Assembly (NCBI GenBank): GCA_050944035.1 | Contig: JBMNQH010000004.1 | Coordinates: forward strand, 1 to 64,000 | Length of the DNA: 64,000 nucleotides | Reading direction: 5' to 3' | Origin: JBMNQH01 sp050944035 | GTDB taxonomy: Bacteria; Bacillota; Clostridia; Oscillospirales; Oscillospiraceae | Shown here: positions 50,664 to 59,065 of the stretch, piece by piece | How positions within the stretch are numbered: the stretch's first letter is position 1 | Layout of the letters: the number at the start of each line of letters is the position of its first letter | Program-made: the position numbers and the translations under genes | The notes under the pieces: model-generated | The model's input: only the letters and a program-made list of their open reading frames with translations | What the model was told of the DNA's origin: nothing | The model's database searches: none

Positions 50664-50789
50664 ATTAAAATTTTATGCCGGACATGGTGCCAGGGCATGT
50701 ATAAAAAACGCTGCGATGTGAGAGAATGATAGCAGTCCGTTACATAGTATGTAGAGGGCGACAATCCTTCATCGGAGTGTGAAGTGCAA

Positions 50790-51137
50790 ATGAGTAACGT
50801 AAAACGAGGAGATATCTATTATGCCGATCTCAGTCCCGTGGTCGGTAGTGAACAAGGCGGCCTTCGTCCAGTCTTGATCGTACAAAACGATACGGGGAAC
50901 CGGCATAGTCCGACCGTGATTGCTGCAGCAATCACTTCCCAAATCGGGAAAGCTAGATTGCCGACGCACATCGAACTGGAGGCCAAAAGCTGTGGTCTGA
51001 CGCGTGACAGTGTGATTCTGCTGGAGCAGATTCGCACCATTGACAAGTCCCGTCTGCGGGAACGCATGGGGAAATTGAACGAGCCTGTTATGAACCAGGT
51101 GGACGATGCCATTGCCGTCAGCTTTGGACTTCATTGA
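50790..51137 (+). CDS. EndoA/MazF-type endoribonuclease (PemK family)
   Basis: 115 residues. Clear MazF/PemK features: VKRGDIYYADLSPVVGSEQGGLRPVLIVQND with the catalytic-region arginine in the LRPVL loop, TVIAAAIT, LPTHIELE, and LLEQIRTIDKSRLRERMG. MSNVKRG start; a GTG six bases upstream also fits. In Bacillus EndoA cleaves UACAU RNA and is held by EndoAI. No antitoxin-sized frame precedes it within 120 bases, so it is an orphan toxin or uses a distant antitoxin. Confidence 0.9.
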   Translation: MSNVKRGDIYYADLSPVVGSEQGGLRPVLIVQNDTGNRHSPTVIAAAITSQIGKARLPTHIELEAKSCGLTRDSVILLEQIRTIDKSRLRERMGKLNEPVMNQVDDAIAVSFGLH

Positions 51138-51189
51138 ACTTTGGTTGCTATCACAGTCCCGGATGTTCTGTCCGGGACGTACATAATCG

Positions 51190-51227
51190 AAAATTCCCGC
51201 TCATACAATGATGCGGGAATTTTTTTA
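51190..51227 (+). terminator. Terminator of the endoA-type gene
   Basis: AAAATTCCCGC pairs with GCGGGAATTTT, followed by TTTATTC; begins 53 bases after the gene. The hairpin ends just before the next gene's ribosome binding site. Confidence 0.85.
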
Positions 51228-51243
51228 TTCGGAGGGATTCAGG

Positions 51244-51909
51244 ATGGAACGATTGGAAGGCACCTATCCCATCCGCATTGGCGGGGAAACAATTGGAACC
51301 TTGTCGGTTGTACAGGAAGGACTGATGACGGTATTTTCGGCGAGTTGCCGTGATGATGGAGCGTTGATTCGTCTGTCGGTGTTTGATGAGACGGGAAACC
51401 GCGGATATCTCGGGGTGATGCTGCCGGAAAATGGACAATTGTATTTGGTAAAGCGCTTGAGCCGTGCAGGATTGACCGGATTTCCGGAGACCATTGCCTA
51501 TGCGGGCATGGAACAGGAGCAACTGGAAGGGGAATCAAATCAAACGTTGGAAACAGAGCAACCGGTGGAGAAGGCAGAGAAAGAAGAAATGCAGGAACAG
51601 GCAGAGGAAACCACAGAATTAAAATCAGAATCGGAGTCTATATCCGAACCGGAGCCGGAGTTAAAAGCAGAGTCTCATGAAAAGGATTTGATTTGGAAAA
51701 TGCAGCCAAATCCATGGTCGCTGTTTTCGGAACCGAAAATTAAATTGGCTCTGCGCAGTGTGCGCGGTGCGTTGACAGCCACAGAAGAAGGTACTGTATT
51801 GCTTGCAATTCCACGATCTCTTGACGGCGTTATGTTGCCGGAGCAGATCATGGAAGCAGGAGAACCGCGTAACATTGATGGAATAGACTATGTTGTGTTT
51901 CGCCTTTAA
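51244..51909 (+). CDS. Hypothetical protein with acidic linker
   Basis: 221 residues. GGAGGGATTCAGG sits at the start (the open frame begins 36 bases earlier, inside the terminator). An N-terminal beta-rich region (residues 1-90) is joined by a Glu-rich low-complexity linker (about residues 100-155) to a C-terminal beta-rich region with WSLFSEPKIKLALRSVRGAL. No signal peptide. Not recognised. Confidence 0.7.
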   Translation: MERLEGTYPIRIGGETIGTLSVVQEGLMTVFSASCRDDGALIRLSVFDETGNRGYLGVMLPENGQLYLVKRLSRAGLTGFPETIAYAGMEQEQLEGESNQTLETEQPVEKAEKEEMQEQAEETTELKSESESISEPEPELKAESHEKDLIWKMQPNPWSLFSEPKIKLALRSVRGALTATEEGTVLLAIPRSLDGVMLPEQIMEAGEPRNIDGIDYVVFRL

Positions 51910-51997
51910 TTTGAAAAAAGTTTTTCACACAAAACCGTATAACATACCAGCGCGGCGGGAAAGATAACGGTGCAATAAACCAAAGGAGGACGTAACG

Positions 51998-52183
51998 ATG
52001 GCAAATCTGACATGCAAAGAACTTTCCGCGCTGGAAGACCAGATCAGCTATGAACAGACTCTGGTCAAAAAATATGAGGCAATGGCTTGCCTTTGTGATG
52101 ATACCAAGATTCAGCGCAGCCTGAATGATATCGCAAACAAACATCGCCAGCACTACAGCACGCTGGTAAACTTTTTGCACTAA
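51998..52183 (+). CDS. Small spore coat-like protein (helical)
   Basis: 61 residues, AAAGGAGGACG before the ATG. Helical with LTCKELSALEDQISYEQTLVKKYEAMA, resembling short CotF-type or rubrerythrin-like proteins. Paired with the next gene, 14 bases apart. Assigned by similarity to spore coat families; no catalytic site. Confidence 0.75.
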   Translation: MANLTCKELSALEDQISYEQTLVKKYEAMACLCDDTKIQRSLNDIANKHRQHYSTLVNFLH

Positions 52184-52197
52184 GGAGGAAGAGAACA

Positions 52198-52476
52198 ATG
52201 ACCAATCCTGGACAGTGCGCACAGATTATGGGCGCAAAAGAGATTCTACAGGACTCTCTGATCAGTCAGAAGCTGATTACCGACAGCTATAACACGTTTG
52301 CAGGCGAGTGCGTGAACCCGCAGCTCCGCGGTGCATTTCTGAACATTCTGGAAGATGAGCACAACATTCAGGCAAGTGTGTTTTCTACCATGCAGGCTAA
52401 CGGCTGGTATCAGGTAGAGCCGGCTGAACAGCAGAAAGTGCAGCAGGCAAAACAGAAGTTCTCCATGCAGCCCTAA
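52198..52476 (+). CDS. Spore coat protein, CotF family
   Basis: 92 residues. Helical hairpin (AKEILQDSLISQKLITDSYNTFAGECVNPQLRGAFLNILEDEHNIQASVF) typical of CotF-like ferritin-fold proteins, ending in a YQVEPA segment. AAGGAGGAAGAGAAC precedes the ATG. Follows its small partner directly; ends at a strong terminator. Confidence 0.85.
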   Translation: MTNPGQCAQIMGAKEILQDSLISQKLITDSYNTFAGECVNPQLRGAFLNILEDEHNIQASVFSTMQANGWYQVEPAEQQKVQQAKQKFSMQP

Positions 52477-52492
52477 CCGGCGGGATCATTTC

Positions 52493-52529
52493 AAAAAGCA
52501 CAGGCAGTAAAATACTGCCTGTGCTTTTT
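52493..52529 (+). terminator. Terminator of the coat genes
   Basis: AAAAAGCACAGGCAGTA / TACTGCCTGTGCTTTTT with loop AAA. Confidence 0.9.
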
Positions 52530-52606
52530 GTTTGTGTAGAAAACAAAATTGCAGTGTGTTATACTGTTGAAGTCGAAATAACAGGAACAAAGGAGGAGTT
52601 GTTACC

Positions 52607-53965
52607 ATGCTTATGCGCGAACTGATTGTAAAAAAACGAGATGGCAATGCACTGAGTACAGAGGAAATTGCCTTTATGATACACGGCTATGTTGACGGAA
52701 GCATTCCAGATTACCAGATGTCAGCCATGCTGATGGCCATCTATTACCGGGGGATGAGTGCACGGGAGACGCTGGATCTCACCATGGCGATGTTACATAG
52801 CGGCAGTTCCCTCGACCTCTCCGTGATTGACGGAGTCAAAGCGGACAAGCACAGCACCGGTGGGGTCGGGGATAAGACCTCTCTGGTACTCTGCCCAATG
52901 GTTGCGGCACAAGGTGTGAAAATTGCAAAGATGTCCGGACGCGGATTGGGGCATACCGGCGGTACGATTGATAAATTGGAGAGTATTCCTGGTTTCAACT
53001 GCGGTATTTCGGAAGCGCAGTTTCTGGAACAGGTCAACCGGATTGGCATCGCAATTGCAAGCCAGACGCATGATGTCGATCCGGCAGATAAGAAACTGTA
53101 CGCTCTGCGCGATGTTACCGGTACAGTGGACAGCCGGCCGCTGATTGTCAGCAGCATTATGAGCAAAAAGCTTGCTGCCGGTGCGGATGTCATTGTACTC
53201 GATGTGAAAATGGGTGATGGTGCCTTTATGAAGACACTGGAAGATGCACAGCAGCTTGCGGCTGACATGGTCGATGTCGGTTGCCGCGCGGGTCGAAAAA
53301 CTGTCGCGGTGATTACGGATATGGATGAACCACTTGGCTGTGCCATTGGCAATGCACTGGAGGTGAAAGAAGCCATTTCTGTACTTCGGGGGGAGAATGC
53401 AGGCCATCTGCGGGAGCTGTGTCTGGTGCTGGGAAGCAATATACTGCTTGCCGCCGGCAAAGCGCAAAACCAACAGGAAGCAACGGCAATGTTGGAACGC
53501 AGTCTGGAGAACGGCAGCGCGCTGGAAAAGCTTGCGGATATGGTGGAAGCACAAGGGGGAAACCGTGAAGCAATTTACCATTCGGAACTTCTTCCACAGG
53601 CACCGATCAAGGTTTCAGTTCCTTCTCCAATGACCGGCTATGTATCAGGCATTCGTGCGGAAAATGTGGGTCTGGTTTGTCTGCATCTGGGTGGGGGGCG
53701 TGCGACCAAAGAAAGCACAATTGACCCCGCAGTTGGTATTTTACTGCACAAAAAGGTGGGCGACGCGATCGTGGAAGGAGAGATTTTGGCGGAGATCCAT
53801 GCTGCGGATCCGCACAAAGCAGCCAAAGCGGTGAAGATGTTACAGGACTGCTATACGTTTAGCAAAAATCAACCAAAACAGACAGGGTTTATTCGGAAAA
53901 TTGTGCAGTTTGAGGATGTACAAGATATACAAAAAAATGCATTTGACTTTAGTACTTTGCAATAG
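52607..53965 (+). CDS. pdp: Pyrimidine-nucleoside phosphorylase
   Basis: Phosphorolysis of uridine and thymidine. 452 residues with AAAGGAGGAG before the ATG (a second ATG six bases on is possible). Order: helical N-terminal domain (IHGYVDGSIPDYQMSAML), phosphate-binding loop DKHSTGGVGDKTSL near residue 82, KMSGRGLGHTGGTIDKLESI, and the C-terminal PYNP barrel (ILLHKKVGDAIVEGEILAEIHA). Slightly longer than the usual 433. An extended -10 (TGTTATACT) lies about 35 bases upstream. Confidence 0.94.
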   Translation: MLMRELIVKKRDGNALSTEEIAFMIHGYVDGSIPDYQMSAMLMAIYYRGMSARETLDLTMAMLHSGSSLDLSVIDGVKADKHSTGGVGDKTSLVLCPMVAAQGVKIAKMSGRGLGHTGGTIDKLESIPGFNCGISEAQFLEQVNRIGIAIASQTHDVDPADKKLYALRDVTGTVDSRPLIVSSIMSKKLAAGADVIVLDVKMGDGAFMKTLEDAQQLAADMVDVGCRAGRKTVAVITDMDEPLGCAIGNALEVKEAISVLRGENAGHLRELCLVLGSNILLAAGKAQNQQEATAMLERSLENGSALEKLADMVEAQGGNREAIYHSELLPQAPIKVSVPSPMTGYVSGIRAENVGLVCLHLGGGRATKESTIDPAVGILLHKKVGDAIVEGEILAEIHAADPHKAAKAVKMLQDCYTFSKNQPKQTGFIRKIVQFEDVQDIQKNAFDFSTLQ

Positions 53966-54017
53966 TACAATGCTTAAGAAAACAATTTATGTTTATTCGA
54001 CAAAGGGGGGGCTTGCA

Positions 54018-54722
54018 CTGAAGAAGGTTTATGTCCTGATTGGCAACTTCGGTAGTGGAAAAACAGAGCTTGCATTGAACTTTGCACTTAAGGCCGCAGA
54101 GACAGGAAAAACATTGTTGATTGATCTGGATATGGTCAATACGTATTTCCGATTAACCGAGCGGAAGGCCATGATTGCAGAAGCTGGCATCCATCTGATT
54201 TCTCCCAACTTTGTTTCCACCAATGTTGAGACGCTTTCCCTTCCGGCAGAAGTTGCCTCAGCGTTCCATCTGGATTGGGATACGGTAGTGTTTGATGTCG
54301 GCGGCGACCCTGCCGGTGCGACTGCGCTGGGTAGATTTCATAGCGAGTTTATGGAGCTTGCACCCGGTCAGTTAGAGGTGCTGGATGTCGTCAATGTTCG
54401 CCGTCCAATGTCAGGTACCGTGGACAAGGTCCTCCATCTGATGGAGGACATGCAGCGCAACGCGCGCATTCCGGTCACCGGGTTTGTCAACAATACCAAC
54501 CTGGCAGAACAGACAACAGAGAACGAACTGCGAGACGGATTCCGTATATTGAAAGAGGCTGTGCAGAAGAGCGGTGTTCCAGTGGCATATACGACCGGAA
54601 AATCCGATGCTTTGCAGGCTTTTCTGGCCGAAGAATATGACGCTGCTTATATCGGTACCCCAATAGAGATTGGTACCTATATGCACAGAGACTGGGCTAC
54701 CTTTGAGCAGTTCGGACTTTGA
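54018..54722 (+). CDS. P-loop ATP-binding protein of the 2-oxoacid oxidoreductase cluster
   Basis: About 234 residues if begun at the CTG at 54018, which has GGGGGG six bases upstream; the frame is open from 53901 but has no other ribosome binding site. The family normally begins KKVYVLIGNFGSGKTELALNFA, matching this start. Walker A GNFGSGKTE, then LLIDLDMVNTYFRL, a VVFDVGGDPAG Walker B, and the FVNNTNLAEQT loop. Such genes precede vor/kor clusters and may help cofactor loading. ATG 53970 would add 16 residues without a ribosome binding site. Confidence 0.75.
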   Translation: MKKVYVLIGNFGSGKTELALNFALKAAETGKTLLIDLDMVNTYFRLTERKAMIAEAGIHLISPNFVSTNVETLSLPAEVASAFHLDWDTVVFDVGGDPAGATALGRFHSEFMELAPGQLEVLDVVNVRRPMSGTVDKVLHLMEDMQRNARIPVTGFVNNTNLAEQTTENELRDGFRILKEAVQKSGVPVAYTTGKSDALQAFLAEEYDAAYIGTPIEIGTYMHRDWATFEQFGL

Positions 54723-54758
54723 ACAAAAAAGGTCTATTATAGAAAAGAGGTTTGACAT

Positions 54759-54971
54759 ATGGTAGTACGCATCACGATTGATGAAGAACTTTGTAAGGGC
54801 TGTGGCCTATGTGCACGTGCCTGTCCCAAGAACATTCTTGAGATTTCCAAGGCAAAGCTGAATGCAAAGGGCTATCACCCCGCAACAGTTACCGATATCG
54901 ACGCCTGTATTGCCTGCGCATCCTGCGCACGTACATGTCCCGATGTCGTCATTCGTATTGAAAAGGAATAG
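54759..54971 (+). CDS. vorD: 2-oxoacid:ferredoxin oxidoreductase, delta (ferredoxin) subunit
   Basis: 70 residues. Two cluster motifs, CKGCGLCARACP and CIACASCARTCP. The small 2[4Fe-4S] subunit passes electrons from the TPP centre to external ferredoxin. First structural subunit of an operon with alpha, beta and gamma genes. Confidence 0.9.
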   Translation: MVVRITIDEELCKGCGLCARACPKNILEISKAKLNAKGYHPATVTDIDACIACASCARTCPDVVIRIEKE

Positions 54972-54983
54972 GAGGAACGATCC

Positions 54984-56057
54984 ATGGCAAAAACACTGAT
55001 GAAAGGCAATGAAGCGATTGCAGAGGCCGCAATCCGCGCCGGCTGCCGTTTCTTCTTTGGCTATCCGATCACCCCGCAAACCGAGGTTCCGGAATACATG
55101 TCCGCAAGAATGCCGGAAATCGGCGGCTGCTATCTGCAGGCAGAAAGTGAAGTTGCAGCAATCAATATGGTATTCGGTGCAGCAGGCACCGGCGCCCGTG
55201 TTATGACCAGTTCTTCCAGCCCAGGAATCAGCCTGAAGCAGGAAGGAATTTCCTACATTGCAGCAGCAGAACTGCCCTGTGTTATCATCAATGTCATGCG
55301 CGGCGGACCCGGTCTGGGTGGCATTCAGGCTTCCCAGGGTGACTACTTTCAGGCCACCAAGGGCGGCGGTCACGGCGATTATCACATGATCGTTCTGGCG
55401 CCTGCTTCTGTTCAGGAGACCATTGATATGATGGTCGAAGCGTTTGATCTCGCAGAGGAGTATCGTACGCCGGTTATGCTGATCGCAGACGGTATCATCG
55501 GGCAGATGATGGAGCCTGTTGAACTGCCTGAAATGCAGGATTTCAAGGTCGATCCGGAAAAGAAGCCCTGGGCTGCAACCGGTTGGAAGCCCGGCGATAA
55601 GAAGCCCCGTGCGATCATCAACTCTCTGTACATTGAAGTGGAAGAAATGCATGAGCTGAACATGCGTTTGCAGGAGCGGTATGCCCGTGCCAAGGAAAAG
55701 GTCGCAAGAGCAGAAACCTATAATACCGAGAATGCAGAGTTTGTTATCTGTGCATATGGTACGGTTGCCCGTATCTGTAAGGCTGCGATCAACGAGTTGA
55801 AGGAAGAGGGCATTGAAGTGGGTTTGGTTCGTCCCATTACTCTTTGGCCCTTCCCGGAAAAAGAGGTTCGTGCCGCAATCTGCAGAGAGCAGGTCAAGGG
55901 TGCTCTGACTGTTGAGATCAACGCTGGTCAGATGGTAGAAGATGTACGTCTGGCGGTCAACGGTGACAAGAGAGTCGAATTCCTCGGTCATCCCGGCAGC
56001 AAGGTTCCCAGTGCTGAGGAGATCAAGGAAGTTATCAAGCGCATGAGGGAGGAATAA
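54984..56057 (+). CDS. vorB: 2-oxoacid:ferredoxin oxidoreductase, alpha subunit (VorB-type)
   Basis: 357 residues. The VorB-type start LMKGNEAIAEAAIRAGCRFFFGYPITPQTE is characteristic. It contains the TPP-binding pyrimidine-type domain (MTSSSSPGISLKQEGISYIAAAELP) and the C-terminal domain (FVICAYGTVARICKAAI). With the beta and gamma subunits it oxidises branched-chain 2-oxoacids (or 2-oxoglutarate) to acyl-CoA. Substrate class is by family. Confidence 0.9.
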   Translation: MAKTLMKGNEAIAEAAIRAGCRFFFGYPITPQTEVPEYMSARMPEIGGCYLQAESEVAAINMVFGAAGTGARVMTSSSSPGISLKQEGISYIAAAELPCVIINVMRGGPGLGGIQASQGDYFQATKGGGHGDYHMIVLAPASVQETIDMMVEAFDLAEEYRTPVMLIADGIIGQMMEPVELPEMQDFKVDPEKKPWAATGWKPGDKKPRAIINSLYIEVEEMHELNMRLQERYARAKEKVARAETYNTENAEFVICAYGTVARICKAAINELKEEGIEVGLVRPITLWPFPEKEVRAAICREQVKGALTVEINAGQMVEDVRLAVNGDKRVEFLGHPGSKVPSAEEIKEVIKRMREE

Positions 56058-56060
56058 GAC

Positions 56061-56804
56061 ATGGCAGTAGTATTTGAAAAAACAAAAATGCTGACTGATG
56101 CACCCTTTCATTACTGTCCTGGCTGCACCCATGGTATCATTCATCGTCTGGTTGCAGAAGTGATTGATGAAATGGGACTGCAGGAAAAGGCCGTTGGCGT
56201 GGCGCCGGTTGGCTGTGCAGTATTTGCCTATAATTATTTTGATTGTGATATGTATGAGGCCGCACATGGCCGTGCACCTGCCGTTGCGACCGGCGCAAAG
56301 CGTGCAAGACCCGATTCCTGTGTCTTTACCTACCAGGGCGACGGCGATCTTGCCTCCATCGGTACCGCAGAGATTGTCCATGCCGCCCATCGCGGCGAAA
56401 AGATTACAACCATCTTTGTCAACAATGCCATTTATGGTATGACGGGTGGTCAGATGGCGCCTACCACTCTGGTCGGTCAGAAAACCACCACATCCCCCTA
56501 TGGTCGTGACGAGAACTGGTGCGGAAGCCCAATTCGGATGTCTGAAATGCTTGCTACTATCGACGGTTCAGCTTATATTGAACGTGTTGCGTTGAATACC
56601 AATGCAAACATTATCAAGGCGAAAAAGGCAATCCGCAAGGCATTTGAGTATCAGATGGAGGGCAAGGGCTTCTCAATGATCGAAGTTCTTTCCACCTGTC
56701 CCACAAACTGGGGTCTGAATCCGATTGAAGCCATGAAATGGCTGGAAGACAATATGATTCCCTACTATCCCCTCGGTGTTTTTAAGGATAAGGAGGCTGA
56801 ATAA
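56061..56804 (+). CDS. 2-oxoacid:ferredoxin oxidoreductase, beta subunit (TPP-binding)
   Basis: 247 residues. CPGCTHGIIHRL near the N-terminus, the TPP/Mg motif YQGDGDLASIGTAEIVHAAHRGEKITTIFVNNAIYGMTGGQ, and GLNPIEAMKWLEDN near the end. Holds the catalytic thiamine diphosphate with the alpha subunit. Starts three bases after it. Confidence 0.93.
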   Translation: MAVVFEKTKMLTDAPFHYCPGCTHGIIHRLVAEVIDEMGLQEKAVGVAPVGCAVFAYNYFDCDMYEAAHGRAPAVATGAKRARPDSCVFTYQGDGDLASIGTAEIVHAAHRGEKITTIFVNNAIYGMTGGQMAPTTLVGQKTTTSPYGRDENWCGSPIRMSEMLATIDGSAYIERVALNTNANIIKAKKAIRKAFEYQMEGKGFSMIEVLSTCPTNWGLNPIEAMKWLEDNMIPYYPLGVFKDKEAE

Positions 56805-56806
56805 CG

Positions 56807-57358
56807 ATGCTGGAACAAAATCTGTTCGCAGGATTCGGCGGTCAGGGTATGCTGCTTATTGGCAATTTCCTTGCATATGCCGGTATGATTGAAGGCAAGC
56901 AGGTTTCCTGGCTGCCCTCTTACGGTCCCGAAATGCGTGGCGGTACAGCCAACTGCTCGGTTGTTGTTTCTGACAAGGAGATTGCATCTCCGGTTATCAC
57001 CAAGGCGACCTGTGTTGTTGCAATGAACCGTCCTTCTCTGGAAAAGTTTGAAGATATGGTCTGTCCGGGCGGTATGCTGCTGGTCAACAGCAGTCTGATT
57101 GATGTCAAGGCAAAGCGCGATGATATCAACGTATATTATATTCCTGCCAACGAAATTGCAGAGGAACTTGGAACGTCCAAGGTTGCCAATATGGTGATTT
57201 TGGGTGCGTATTTAGAGATCTCCAAGTGTGTGAAGGTAGAGAGTATTCTGGAGGCTCTGCAGCATAAGCTCGGCGCCAGAAAGGCACATTTGCTCGATGT
57301 CAACCGCCGTGCACTTGCAGCAGGGGCTGAGGCGGTCAAGGCGGCAGTCAACGTATAA
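56807..57358 (+). CDS. 2-oxoacid:ferredoxin oxidoreductase, gamma subunit
   Basis: 183 residues. Pyruvate/ketoisovalerate oxidoreductase gamma fold: FGGQGMLLIGNFLAYAGM, SWLPSYGPEMRGGTANC, and the CoA-binding end. Completes the four-subunit complex. Ends 23 bases before a terminator. Confidence 0.93.
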   Translation: MLEQNLFAGFGGQGMLLIGNFLAYAGMIEGKQVSWLPSYGPEMRGGTANCSVVVSDKEIASPVITKATCVVAMNRPSLEKFEDMVCPGGMLLVNSSLIDVKAKRDDINVYYIPANEIAEELGTSKVANMVILGAYLEISKCVKVESILEALQHKLGARKAHLLDVNRRALAAGAEAVKAAVNV

Positions 57359-57380
57359 GGCAGTACATTTTTGACATTTT

Positions 57381-57410
57381 AGCTGCGCTGTCGATTGAGA
57401 TGGCGCAGCT
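57381..57410 (+). terminator. Terminator of the oxoacid oxidoreductase operon
   Basis: AGCTGCGC / GCGCAGCT, 14-base loop, then a T6-7 run. Confidence 0.8.
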
Positions 57411-57426
57411 TTTTTGTGAAAAAGCA

Positions 57427-57455
57427 TTGACAAATACAGAAAAAGCAGATAAGAT
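57427..57455 (+). promoter_or_regulatory. Promoter of thiC
   Basis: TTGACA and TAAGAT with a 17-base spacer; transcription would start just before the TPP aptamer. Confidence 0.75.
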
Positions 57456-57465
57456 AAATACGTAG

Positions 57466-57632
57466 CAATCCGGGGAGTAAATGCCCATAGCATTTGCTGA
57501 GAGGAGAATGTTCTCGACCCGTATCACCTGATCCGGTTCATGCCGGCGTAGGAAGATTGAGTGAAAGAAAAGAAACACAAGTGGTAAAGTTTGTGATTTT
57601 CAGCGGTCTTCCAAAGGAGGGCCGCTTTTTTG
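57466..57632 (+). promoter_or_regulatory. TPP (THI-box) riboswitch and attenuator
   Basis: Aptamer 57466-57559: CCGGGGAG, CTGAGAGGAG, GACCCGTATCACCTGATC and GCCGGCGTAGG are the conserved elements, closed by CAATC/GATTG. A terminator hairpin AGCGGTCTTCC / GGAGGGCCGCT with T6 follows at 57602-57632, so TPP binding should stop transcription before thiC. Confidence 0.95.
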
Positions 57633-57675
57633 CTACAAATTTAACCTTGGCGGCCCGTCGATAGGAGATTATACA

Positions 57676-58980
57676 ATGAGACAGTACGCAACACAGATGG
57701 AGGCCGCCCGCCGCGGCATTGCAACCCCAGAGATGAAAGCAGTTGCCAAAAAGGAGTATATGCCTTTGGAAAAACTGATGCAGCTTGTAGCAGAGGGCAA
57801 GGTTGCCATTCCGGCCAATAAATTGCATACCTGTATCAATCCGGAAGGTATCGGCAGCATGCTCCGTACCAAAATCAATGTCAATCTCGGTGTTTCCCGT
57901 GACTGTAAGGATTACGATATTGAAATGCAGAAAGTAATGAGCGCGGTTGCGCTTGGTGCAGAGGCCATTATGGATCTGTCCTCTCATGGGGATACCCAAC
58001 CCTTCCGCCGCAAGCTGGTTGAGGAATGCCCTGCCATGATTGGAACCGTTCCGGTCTATGACAGTGTCATTCATTACCAGCGCGATCTTGCCACATTGAC
58101 TGCAAAGGACCTGATTGATGTGGTACGTCTGCATGCACAGGACGGCGTTGATTTCGTGACTCTGCACTGCGGTATTACCCGGAAAACCATCGACCAGATC
58201 AAACGCCATAAACGCAAAATGAACATCGTCTCCCGCGGCGGATCTTTGATTTTTGCCTGGATGTGTATGACCGGAGAAGAAAATCCGTTTTATGAGTATT
58301 ATGACGAAATTCTGGATATCTGCCGCGAATATGACGTTACCATTTCCTTGGGCGATGCCTGTCGTCCCGGCTGTCTGGCGGATGCAGGTGATGTCTGCCA
58401 GATCGAAGAGCTGGTGCGTCTGGGAGAGCTGACCAAGCGTGCCTGGGAAAAGGATGTTCAGGTTATGGTAGAGGGTCCCGGCCATGTGCCCATGAATCAG
58501 GTGGCTGCCAATATGGAACTCCAGCAGAGTATCTGCATGGGTGCACCGTTCTATGTCCTTGGCCCCATTGTCACAGATATTGCACCGGGATATGACCATA
58601 TCACCTCTGCCATTGGCGGCGCGATTGCGGCCATGAGCGGTGCAGCGTTCCTCTGCTATGTTACACCGGCAGAGCATCTTGCACTGCCGAATGTCGATGA
58701 TGTCAAGCAGGGCATTATTGCCAGCAAGATTGCCGCTCATGCGGCAGACATTGCAAAGGGAATTCCCCATGCAATGGATATTGACAACCAGATGGCGGAT
58801 GCCAGACGTGCGCTGGACTGGGATGCACAGTGGGCCTGCGCCATGGATCCGGAAACTGCGAAAGCCGTCCGGGATGATCGCAGTCCGGAGCATGATGATA
58901 CCTGTTCCATGTGTGGAAAGTTCTGTGCGGTCCGCAGCATGAATAAGGCGTTGAACGACGAGTACATCGATATTCTGTAA
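57676..58980 (+). CDS. thiC: Phosphomethylpyrimidine synthase ThiC
   Basis: Radical-SAM enzyme that makes the HMP-P moiety of thiamine from aminoimidazole ribotide. 434 residues, AGGAGATTATACA before the ATG. Motifs: NINVNLGVSRD, LSSHGDTQPFRRK, GDACRPGCLADAGD, EGPGHVPMNQV, and the C-terminal 4Fe-4S motif CSMCGKFC. TPP-controlled. Confidence 0.97.
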   Translation: MRQYATQMEAARRGIATPEMKAVAKKEYMPLEKLMQLVAEGKVAIPANKLHTCINPEGIGSMLRTKINVNLGVSRDCKDYDIEMQKVMSAVALGAEAIMDLSSHGDTQPFRRKLVEECPAMIGTVPVYDSVIHYQRDLATLTAKDLIDVVRLHAQDGVDFVTLHCGITRKTIDQIKRHKRKMNIVSRGGSLIFAWMCMTGEENPFYEYYDEILDICREYDVTISLGDACRPGCLADAGDVCQIEELVRLGELTKRAWEKDVQVMVEGPGHVPMNQVAANMELQQSICMGAPFYVLGPIVTDIAPGYDHITSAIGGAIAAMSGAAFLCYVTPAEHLALPNVDDVKQGIIASKIAAHAADIAKGIPHAMDIDNQMADARRALDWDAQWACAMDPETAKAVRDDRSPEHDDTCSMCGKFCAVRSMNKALNDEYIDIL

Positions 58981-59000
58981 GCTTTACTGAATCAAGAGAT

Positions 59001-59038
59001 ACAAATGCCTCTGTCAAAATTTTGACAGAGGCATTTGT
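59001..59038. terminator. Bidirectional terminator thiC / MATE
   Basis: A 38-base perfect palindrome with arm ACAAATGCCTCTGTCAAAA; convergent genes on both sides. Confidence 0.9.
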
Positions 59039-59065
59039 GTTGATTTTTATCATATTACAAAGAAA

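Noticed and set aside
54807..56390. 527-codon minus-strand frame opposite the vor genes
   Set aside because: Overlaps three well-supported genes and shows no protein family.
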